A stretch of DNA of 38,704 bases from contig JAYPOZ010000035.1 in NCBI GenBank assembly GCA_038131165.1, forward strand, positions 1-38,704, written 5' to 3'. The translations under genes were made by a program, and so were the position numbers. The notes under the pieces are model-generated. The model was not told the DNA's origin and searched no databases. It saw only the letters and a program-made list of their open reading frames with translations. How positions within the stretch are numbered: position 1 is the first letter of the stretch; each line of letters begins with the position of its first letter. This document shows, one piece after another, positions 32,642-38,704 of this stretch. Source of the stretch: UBA6544 sp038131165 (lineage in GTDB: Bacteria > Pseudomonadota > Alphaproteobacteria > UBA8366).

Positions 32642-33631
32642 ATGACTTTGGTAACGGTTTTCGGCGGCTCCGGCGGCATCGGCCGCCAAGTCGTAAAATT
32701 GCTGGCACATCGAGGCGACCAGGTTCGGGTCGCGGTACGCAATCCTCAGGCCGCCCAATTTCTCAAACCGATGGGCGATGTCGGGCAGATCACCCCCGTG
32801 CAAGCCAATGTCAGGAACGCAGAATCAGTTCGTTCCGCCATAGCTGGCGCGGACTCGGTCATCAATTTGGTCGGTATTCTTTACGAAGGTGGCGCACAAC
32901 GCTTTGAGGCCGTTCAAGCCCAAGGCGCGGCGCTGATCGCGCAGGCTGCCGCCGAAGCCGGCGTCAAAACGCTGGCGCATGTCTCGGCCATCGGTGCCTC
33001 TGCGACCTCTCCCTCCGCCTACGCCCGCAGCAAGGCCGCGGGTGAAGATGCCATACGCGAGGCCTTTCCGGCCGGGCGCATATTCCGGCCAAGCGTCGTC
33101 TTTGGACCTCATGACGATTTCTTCAATCGGTTCGCCGCCATGGCGCAACTGCCGCTACCTTTGCCCGTATTCGGATGCGGGCTCCCGCGTCTCACCGCGG
33201 ACGGTATTAAAATCTACGGCGACGGCGGGACAAAATTTCAGCCCGTTTATGTCGGCGATGTGGCAGACGCTATTCTCGCTGCTCTGGCGGATCCAGCCAG
33301 CGAAGGCAAATTGTACGAGCTCGGCGGACCGACGGTCTACAGTTTCTGCGATCTGATGCGCCTGGTATTGCAGGCGACCCGGCGCTGGCGCCCTTTGGTC
33401 CCCGTACCCTTTGAGGCCGCATCGGTGCTTGCGTTCTTCGCAGAATTTTTGCCGAAGCCGCCGCTCACCCGCGATCAAGTCAAATTGCTGAAGATCGACA
33501 ATATTGTCTCCGGTGACCATCCGACGTTGAGCGATCTTGGGATCAATCCCACGGCGGCCGAGTTGATCTTACCTCAAATGTTGGAGCCGTACCGGCGCGG
33601 CGGCCGCTACGCGGCAACGCAAACAACCTGA
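32642..33631 (+). CDS. NDUFA9-like (complex I-associated) NAD(P)-binding SDR protein
   Basis: A 329-residue atypical short-chain dehydrogenase-fold protein. The nucleotide loop G-G-S-G-G-I-G-R is at 8-15. V-S-A-I-G-A, Y-A-R-S-K-A-A-G-E and R-P-S-V-V-F-G-P follow, typical of the NDUFA9/atypical SDR5 group. Mitochondrial NDUFA9 is an accessory subunit of complex I; many alphaproteobacteria carry this homologue, but here no nuo genes are near, and a role in quinone or lipid metabolism is equally possible. The frame opens upstream at 32555, but the ATG at 32642 begins at the Rossmann fold. It converges with uppP two bases apart. Confidence 0.88.
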   Translation: MTLVTVFGGSGGIGRQVVKLLAHRGDQVRVAVRNPQAAQFLKPMGDVGQITPVQANVRNAESVRSAIAGADSVINLVGILYEGGAQRFEAVQAQGAALIAQAAAEAGVKTLAHVSAIGASATSPSAYARSKAAGEDAIREAFPAGRIFRPSVVFGPHDDFFNRFAAMAQLPLPLPVFGCGLPRLTADGIKIYGDGGTKFQPVYVGDVADAILAALADPASEGKLYELGGPTVYSFCDLMRLVLQATRRWRPLVPVPFEAASVLAFFAEFLPKPPLTRDQVKLLKIDNIVSGDHPTLSDLGINPTAAELILPQMLEPYRRGGRYAATQTT

Positions 33632-33633
33632 CC

Positions 33634-34431
33634 TCACGCGTAGATCCAGTAGAGCAGACCGCCCCCAAGAGCGATCCGGTACAGTACGAACGGGGTGAAT
33701 TTCGCGCGCGACAGCCAGCGCATCATGACGGCAATGGATAGCAGGCCCGCAAGAAACGCGAGGCCCACCGACAAGAAGACATCTTGCCCCAAGGTCACAT
33801 TTTCGCTTGCGTACAGCTCCGCCGCTCCCAGGGCGCCAGCTCCCAATATGGTCGGGATGGAAAGCAGCAACGAGAATCGCGCGGCTTCCGAGCGCTCCAT
33901 GCCAAGAAATCGTCCGGCCGTCATGGTTATACCGGAGCGACTGGTGCCGGGAATCAGCGCCAACACCTGTGCAAGACCGATAAAGATCGCATTGCCGAAA
34001 TTCAGATGCTCGACCCGGCGGACGGTCATTCCCCACTGATCGGCAATCCACAGGAGCACCGCGAATCCGATTGTCGCCCAGGCAATGACTGCAACATCGC
34101 GCAGAAAGGCGCCGACATATTCACGCCCAAAAAACCCCACGATGACTACCGGGAGAGTCGCGATCAAAATCTGGCCGGCCAGTCTGGCACCCGGCCCTTT
34201 TCGGCCTGTCGCCAAGCCGACGGAGCCAAGCGCGATCATCCAAAGATCGCGCCAAAAATAGACCATGACCGCAAAGAGCGTCCCGACATGCACCGCAACG
34301 TCAATGAGGAGGCCTTGATCCGGCCAGCCCAAGACTTGCGACGTCAATACCAAATGGCCGGACGAACTGATCGGCAGAAATTCAGTCACGCCCTGAACGA
34401 TGGCGAGCACCAAAATGTGGTATAGCGCCAA
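33634..34431 (-). CDS. uppP: Undecaprenyl-diphosphatase UppP (BacA)
   Basis: A 265-residue polytopic membrane enzyme that dephosphorylates undecaprenyl diphosphate to recycle the lipid carrier of peptidoglycan and O-antigen; overproduction gives bacitracin resistance. The motif Q13-G-V-T-E17-F-L-P-I-S-S-S-G-H and the second motif P-G-T-S-R-S-G-I-T make up the active site, and at least seven hydrophobic segments are visible. The ATG at 34431 begins M-A-L-Y-H-I-L. It is divergent from fzlA, 159 bases away. Confidence 0.95.
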   Translation of the reverse strand: MALYHILVLAIVQGVTEFLPISSSGHLVLTSQVLGWPDQGLLIDVAVHVGTLFAVMVYFWRDLWMIALGSVGLATGRKGPGARLAGQILIATLPVVIVGFFGREYVGAFLRDVAVIAWATIGFAVLLWIADQWGMTVRRVEHLNFGNAIFIGLAQVLALIPGTSRSGITMTAGRFLGMERSEAARFSLLLSIPTILGAGALGAAELYASENVTLGQDVFLSVGLAFLAGLLSIAVMMRWLSRAKFTPFVLYRIALGGGLLYWIYA

Positions 34432-34590
34432 AACCCACCCCTCAACATCTTGTAAACAACCCAGCCTATTCGCTTATATCACTTCGCGATTCCGATTACA
34501 GCAGCAATCTTGTCGCGGTCCGGCAGAGTGTTGACGTAGGCTGATAATTCCAGCGTTGCACGGCGCGTCCCAAAGTCTAATATCCGGCTC

Positions 34591-35259
34591 ATGCGAACCG
34601 TGTATCACCTGTGGCTTTCGCCCTTCTGCCGCAAAGTGCGCGTTGTCCTGGCAGAGAAAAACCTTGAGTTCGAGATGCAAGTCGAGAAGCTCTGGGAGAG
34701 GCGTGAGGATTTTCTGGCGCTGAACCCGGCGGGCGACCTGCCGGTGCTCGTCGAAGACGATGGCATGATTCTGTCGGATTCCGCCGCGATTGCCGAATAC
34801 CTGGACGAGACCCATCCGGATCCGCCGCTGTTCGGCCGCAGTCCCCCTATACGCGCCGAGGTCCGGCGGTTGGTCGCCTGGTTCGACCGGAAGTTCGATA
34901 CCGAGGTGACTCGGAATTTGGTCGACGAAAAGATCATGAAACGATTCCTTGGCATGGGCGAGCCCAACAGTCAGGCGATCCGTGCGGGAAGCGCCAACAT
35001 CCACACCCACATGGACTATATCGCCTACCTGACGGAGGAACGTCGTTGGCTCGCAGGCAATGATTTCTCGCTTGCGGACATTACGGCGGCGGCGCATTTC
35101 TCCTGCGTCGACTACCTCGGCGACGTGCCGTGGAACGATCATGAACCGGCCAAGGAATGGTACGCCCGCGTTAAATCCCGGCCGAGTTTTCGTGCCCTGC
35201 TCGGCGACCATATTCCCGGCTGCCCACCGCCCAGGCATTACGCCGATCTGGATTTTTGA
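34591..35259 (+). CDS. fzlA: GST-fold FtsZ-associated cell-division protein FzlA
   Basis: A 222-residue glutathione-transferase-fold protein. The N-terminal domain has S-P-F-C-R-K-V-R, N-P-A-G-D-L-P-V-L and D-S-A-A-I-A-E-Y-L. The C-terminal tail P-P-P-x-H-Y-A-D-L-D-F is a hallmark I associate with FzlA of alphaproteobacteria. FzlA binds curved FtsZ filaments and helps activate septal synthesis in Caulobacter, and it does not act as an ordinary glutathione transferase. Its position next to uppP and the NDUFA9-like gene supports orthology. W35 may correspond to the tryptophan I recall as needed for FtsZ binding. A plain GST is the alternative. Confidence 0.78.
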   Translation: MRTVYHLWLSPFCRKVRVVLAEKNLEFEMQVEKLWERREDFLALNPAGDLPVLVEDDGMILSDSAAIAEYLDETHPDPPLFGRSPPIRAEVRRLVAWFDRKFDTEVTRNLVDEKIMKRFLGMGEPNSQAIRAGSANIHTHMDYIAYLTEERRWLAGNDFSLADITAAAHFSCVDYLGDVPWNDHEPAKEWYARVKSRPSFRALLGDHIPGCPPPRHYADLDF

Positions 35260-35280
35260 GTTCGCAGAGGAGGGATTTGC

Positions 35281-36444
35281 ATGAGCGCCCCACCGACTCC
35301 CTCGAACGCTCCCGACCTGTCCGCGGACGGATCGACCGCACTTGAGCGGGCTCGACGCCAGCCGCTGATGCTCGGTCTTTTCCTGCCGATACAGAATGGC
35401 GGCTGGACGCCGTCGACAGCGCCGCGGGGTACGGATTGGTCGTTCGATTACAACGCGGCGCTGACAGTTCGCGCAGAGGAGCTTGGTTTTGATTTGGTCT
35501 TTGCCCTGGCGCAGTGGCTGGGGGCCGAAGGGCACGGAGGCGAGACGCGCTACCGGAAGTATTCGCTCGATCCCCTACTGATGACCGCCGGAACGGCGGC
35601 GCTCACCCGCAACATCATGCTGATCTCGACCGTCCATGTCCTCTACGGCTGGCACCCGCTGCACCTGGCCAAGATGGGTGCGACACTGGATCACATGACA
35701 GGCGGCCGCTGGGGCCTCAATCTGGTGACCGGTTTCCGGCCACACGAGATGGGTATGTTCGGCCTCGACTCCATTCCGCACGACGAACGCTACATCATGG
35801 CGGCCGAATTCACCGAGATGCTGGAGCGTCTTTGGCGCGAAGATGCCGACGTGACCTGGAAAGGTCGATATTGGTCGCTTGACGAGGCTTACGTTTCTCC
35901 GAAACCGGTCAAAGACAGACCGATTCTGGTCAATGCCGGCAGTTCAGAGGCCGGTCTCGACTATGCCGCAAAGTACTCCGACCTGATTTTCATAACCAGT
36001 CCCGGCGGCGCCGATATCGAAGACGCGCTGCGGACCCTGCCCGATCATACTCGCCACATCCGCGAGCTCGCCGCCGGGCACGGCCGCGAAATCCGCACGG
36101 TGATCAATCCGCACGTCATCTGCCGGGACACCGAACGCGAAGTCGAAGAGGTCTGCCGCGCCATCGTGGAAGCCGAGGATTCGGCGGCCGTCGACGGGCT
36201 CATGGGCACAATGACGAGCGGCGATCAAACATCCTGGCGCGGGCACAAGCGCAATCAGCGGATCATCGGTGGCAATCTGCATGTTTTCGGCACACCGGAA
36301 CAGGTGGTCGAGCAATTCGTGAAGTTGAAGGCCGCCGGGTGCGACGGGATGCAGATCAATTTCTTCGACTTCGCACCCGACCTCGAATATTTCGGCGCCC
36401 GCGTCATGCCGCTGCTGAGGCAGGCTGGACTGCGCTATGACTGA
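35281..36444 (+). CDS. LLM-class FMN monooxygenase, SfnG/RutA-like
   Basis: A 387-residue luciferase-like enzyme. The start of the core, L-G-L-F-L-P-I-Q-N-G-G-W, then D-W-S-F-D-Y-N-A-A-L, T-G-G-R-W-G-L-N-L-V-T-G-F and H-D-E-R-Y, resembles dimethylsulfone monooxygenase (SfnG) and pyrimidine oxygenase (RutA). Such enzymes use FMNH2 and oxygen to cleave C-S or C-N bonds. GAGGAGGG precedes the ATG, 21 bases after fzlA. A second flavin monooxygenase follows after 18 bases. No flavin reductase is present. The first 25 residues are a polar extension of uncertain use. Confidence 0.87.
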   Translation: MSAPPTPSNAPDLSADGSTALERARRQPLMLGLFLPIQNGGWTPSTAPRGTDWSFDYNAALTVRAEELGFDLVFALAQWLGAEGHGGETRYRKYSLDPLLMTAGTAALTRNIMLISTVHVLYGWHPLHLAKMGATLDHMTGGRWGLNLVTGFRPHEMGMFGLDSIPHDERYIMAAEFTEMLERLWREDADVTWKGRYWSLDEAYVSPKPVKDRPILVNAGSSEAGLDYAAKYSDLIFITSPGGADIEDALRTLPDHTRHIRELAAGHGREIRTVINPHVICRDTEREVEEVCRAIVEAEDSAAVDGLMGTMTSGDQTSWRGHKRNQRIIGGNLHVFGTPEQVVEQFVKLKAAGCDGMQINFFDFAPDLEYFGARVMPLLRQAGLRYD

Positions 36445-36462
36445 CGATGGGATGATTGACCT

Positions 36463-37800
36463 GTGAGTACCTCGAACAGACCGCGCCGCCTCCACCTCGG
36501 CGCCTTCATGCGCCCCGTGAGCATTCATACCGGCGCCTGGCGTTATCCCGGCGCCTATCCAGACGCCAATTTCAATTTCGGCCATATCAAACGGTTTGCA
36601 CAGAAGCTGGAAAGCGGATTATTCGACGCCTTTTTCATGGCCGATCATCTGGCCGTCCTGAACATGCCGATGGATGCGCTGAAACGAAGTGCCACGGCCA
36701 CTTCTTTCGAGCCCATGACCTTGCTGCCGGCGCTGGCCGCGGTCACCGAGCATCTGGGATTGATCGCCACGGGTTCGACGACCTACGAAGAGCCCTACCA
36801 TGTCGCCCGGCGTTTTTCCTCCCTGGACCATATCAGCGGCGGAAGGGCGGCCTGGAACATCGTGACCACCTCGAACCCGAACGCGTCTCTCAACTTCGGT
36901 ATCGAAGAGCAGATGGAACACGACGAGCGCTACCGACGCGCACGCGAGTTCTACGATGTCGTCACCGGGCTCTGGGACAGCTGGGCGGACGATGCCTTTA
37001 TCCGGGATGTGGAAAGCGGCGTCTTCTTCGATCCCGAGCGGCTACATGTACTCGACCACAAGGGAAAGTATTTTTCCGTCCGCGGACCGCTCAACATTGC
37101 CCGCCCGGTGCAGGGCTGGCCGGTGCTGGTTCAGGCCGGTGCGTCGGAAGCGGGACGGCAATTCGCGGCAGAAACATCGGAAGCCATTTTCGCCTCGGCG
37201 CGCACTTTGGCCGATGGCCAGGCCTTCTACAAAGACATCAAGGGCCGCGTGGCGGCGGCGGGCCGGGATCCCGATCACATCAAGATTCTGCCGGGCTGCC
37301 TGGTCGTCATCGGCGATAGCGTCGAGGAGGCCCGGGAAAAACGCGCGGTCCTCGACAGCGGCGTACATTACGAGAGCGCCATCGCCTCGCTCTCCATCGC
37401 GCTTGGCAATGACGCCTCGTCCTTCGATCCAGACGGACCCTTGCCGGACGTGCCCGAGACCAATGCGAGCCAGAGCGGACGCGAACGCACCATCCGCCTC
37501 GCCCGCGAAGAGAACCTGACCGTGCGCCAACTCGCTCAACGCCTCGGCGGCTATGGCGGGCTGGCGATGGTCGGCACGCCCAAGACCATTGCCGACGAAA
37601 TGGAAGAATGGCTGATCGAACGCGGCTGCGACGGTTTTAATGTCATGTTTCCCTACCTGCCCGAAGGACTCGAGGATTTTGTCGACCGGGTCGTGCCGGA
37701 GTTGCAACGCCGTGGATTGTTCCGGACGGCCTACGAAGGAAAGACCCTGCGCGAGAACCTGGGCCTGCCGCGCCCGGAAAATAAATTTTTCAAAGCGTGA
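36463..37800 (+). CDS. LLM-class FMN monooxygenase, NtaA/SnaA/DszA family
   Basis: A 445-residue enzyme of the large class-C flavin monooxygenase group (nitrilotriacetate monooxygenase component A, pristinamycin synthase, dibenzothiophene-sulfone monooxygenase). Marks are L-H-L-G-A-F-M, G-L-F-D-A-F-F-M-A-D-H, F-E-P-M-T-L-L-P-A-L, S-G-G-R-A-A-W-N-I-V-T-T and H-D-E-R-Y-R-R-A-R-E-F-Y. It needs FMNH2 from a separate reductase, not seen here. The start codon is GTG at 36463, with only a weak ribosome site. Likely cotranscribed with the SfnG/RutA-like gene. Probable role: scavenging sulfur or nitrogen from organic compounds. Confidence 0.88.
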   Translation: MSTSNRPRRLHLGAFMRPVSIHTGAWRYPGAYPDANFNFGHIKRFAQKLESGLFDAFFMADHLAVLNMPMDALKRSATATSFEPMTLLPALAAVTEHLGLIATGSTTYEEPYHVARRFSSLDHISGGRAAWNIVTTSNPNASLNFGIEEQMEHDERYRRAREFYDVVTGLWDSWADDAFIRDVESGVFFDPERLHVLDHKGKYFSVRGPLNIARPVQGWPVLVQAGASEAGRQFAAETSEAIFASARTLADGQAFYKDIKGRVAAAGRDPDHIKILPGCLVVIGDSVEEAREKRAVLDSGVHYESAIASLSIALGNDASSFDPDGPLPDVPETNASQSGRERTIRLAREENLTVRQLAQRLGGYGGLAMVGTPKTIADEMEEWLIERGCDGFNVMFPYLPEGLEDFVDRVVPELQRRGLFRTAYEGKTLRENLGLPRPENKFFKA

Positions 37801-37820
37801 TCAAAAGGCGAGAGGAAAAG

Positions 37821-38690
37821 ATGCAGGCACCCGGACGAACAAGGACTTGGCGACTCATTCGGATGATGCTGCTCCTCCTGGCAGGCCTTTTCCTTGCGAA
37901 CCCGGCAACCGCTCAGGCGCCGAACCTCGAACCCGCGCCATACAAGCCACTGCCGGTTGGCACGCAGGTCTGGTACGGCGATCGCGGATTTGCCGTCAAG
38001 AATTCCGACGGATTGGAGTTGGAACTGCAGCTCAGCGACGGCGATTGGATTTCCCTTTACGGATTGTTTCTCAAAGCCGGCAGCTGGCAGTACACATCGA
38101 GTTCGAATTATCCTTTCGTCTCCCGAATCGACGACGACGATGTTGCGGCCTTGAAAAAATTCTGGCCACTAGAAGTCGGCAAGAAGACCGACATCATCGT
38201 CACCGAAATCCACGACGGTTCCAACCTGCCCCGCGACTGGAAGATAAAACTTCAGGTAACGGGTACCGAAATCGTTTCGGTCGCCGGCGCGCGATACGCA
38301 ACCTATGTGATCACAGAAACGGGCATCGGCGAGGCGTTCTCCGCCGGCGGCGGGTCGATGGAGACCGCCGAGTACCTCACGACGCATTGGTACGAACCCG
38401 GATCAGGGCTAATCGTGAAGTCGACGAAAATCGAGAAAAGGGCGACCGGCCGGGATCAATTTTCAGGCAAGCAATTCCTGTCCGAACTGCGAAGCGCCAC
38501 GTTCCCTGCGGGCACTACAAGCCACGCGTTACGGCGTCTCGAAGCCGCGCCACAACAGGTCGCGGTCCGCAGCATGTCGGAGGCGGCAAAGGATTCGGCT
38601 GCCTGGGAGGCGGTCAAATTCTCCAACCGTGTCGCTGACTTCCAGCGCTATTTGAACCCCTATTCCCCGGATGAGGCGGCGTTTTGCTGA
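37821..38690 (+). CDS. Exported protein of unknown function
   Basis: A 289-residue protein with a clear signal peptide (basic start, M-M-L-L-L-L-A-G-L-F-L, cleavage after A-Q-A at about 33). The mature region, rich in beta-strand patterns (Y-K-P-L-P-V-G-T-Q-V-W-Y, K-L-Q-V-T-G-T-E-I-V), is not recognised. The C-terminus reads A-W-E-A-V-K-F-S-N-R-V-A-D-F-Q-R-Y-L, like the short helical repeat at the end of some caspase-like or Sel1-type proteins, then stops. One base less in the TTTT at 38682-38685 would let the frame continue as F-A-D-A-R-T-G past the window end, so the stop may be a frameshift. I chose the ATG at 37821, after GAGAGGAAAAG; a GTG at 37797 is the alternative. Confidence 0.7.
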   Translation: MQAPGRTRTWRLIRMMLLLLAGLFLANPATAQAPNLEPAPYKPLPVGTQVWYGDRGFAVKNSDGLELELQLSDGDWISLYGLFLKAGSWQYTSSSNYPFVSRIDDDDVAALKKFWPLEVGKKTDIIVTEIHDGSNLPRDWKIKLQVTGTEIVSVAGARYATYVITETGIGEAFSAGGGSMETAEYLTTHWYEPGSGLIVKSTKIEKRATGRDQFSGKQFLSELRSATFPAGTTSHALRRLEAAPQQVAVRSMSEAAKDSAAWEAVKFSNRVADFQRYLNPYSPDEAAFC

Positions 38691-38704
38691 TGCCAGAACT
38701 GGAT

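Noticed and set aside
1..38704. CRISPR arrays, insertion sequences, prophage, integrase or attachment sites
   Set aside because: No spaced direct repeats, transposase or integrase motifs were seen; the tRNA-Leu gene has no integrase or duplicated 3' end beside it.

Overview
The window is GC-rich chromosomal DNA from an alphaproteobacterium, most likely a free-living Rhodospirillales-type heterotroph. This rests on gene order and families: rnd-kdsD-lptC-lptA-lptB-rpoN-hpf-ptsN on one strand, Hsp20 paired with a DUF1150 protein, an IalB-family protein next to rlmN, and fzlA next to uppP and an NDUFA9-like gene. It is a draft assembly: a run of ten Ns sits at 4274-4283, and ftsH carries a one-base frameshift. 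No phage, insertion sequence, CRISPR array or rRNA was seen. Apart from 22932-23404, which holds only one doubtful small gene, no gene-free stretch exceeds 300 bases.

Layout. 1-2383: end of a class I aminotransferase and a frameshifted FtsH-type protease. 2414-4352: a GcvA-like LysR regulator divergent from a DUF1127 protein and a glutathione transferase broken by the gap; an 18-bp palindrome lies in the shared promoter region. 4333-7388 (minus): two tandem quinone-oxidoreductase-like MDR enzymes and a Rhizobium-type asparaginase. 7540-13350: a SpoU-family RNA methyltransferase, a luciferase-like monooxygenase, an EmrB-type exporter, an IalB-family secreted protein, a small coiled-coil protein, rlmN and a carboxymuconolactone-decarboxylase-family protein.

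13377-19878 is rich in oxidative enzymes: two TauD/TfdA dioxygenases, a cytochrome P450, a Rieske oxygenase, a flavin monooxygenase and a crotonase whose residues suggest an isomerase. It looks like an accessory catabolic region for an unidentified aromatic or terpenoid-like compound; no dedicated electron-transfer partner is encoded nearby. 19875-22931 (minus) carries two translationally coupled pairs: CbpA/CbpM (DnaJ co-chaperone and modulator) and an AtuA-family protein with a DUF4387 protein.

23405-25444 (plus): a JmjC-type hydroxylase, then hsp20 and DUF1150. The hsp20 leader has a sigma-32-like promoter and a hairpin with the U(U/C)GCU signature of ROSE RNA thermometers masking the ribosome binding site; this is the most interesting regulatory element I found. 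25465-32338 (minus) is the conserved block for LPS transport and Kdo synthesis, sigma-54, ribosome hibernation and nitrogen PTS, headed by RNase D and a tRNA-Leu(CAG). 32642-35259 holds an NDUFA9-like protein, UppP and FzlA (envelope and division). 35281-38690 holds two different class-C flavin monooxygenases (SfnG/RutA-like and NtaA/DszA-like) and an exported protein of unknown function.

I did not find a clearly new multi-gene defence or mobile system. The strongest leads are the thermosensor candidate, the oxygenase cluster, the AtuA/DUF4387 pair and the paired flavin monooxygenases.
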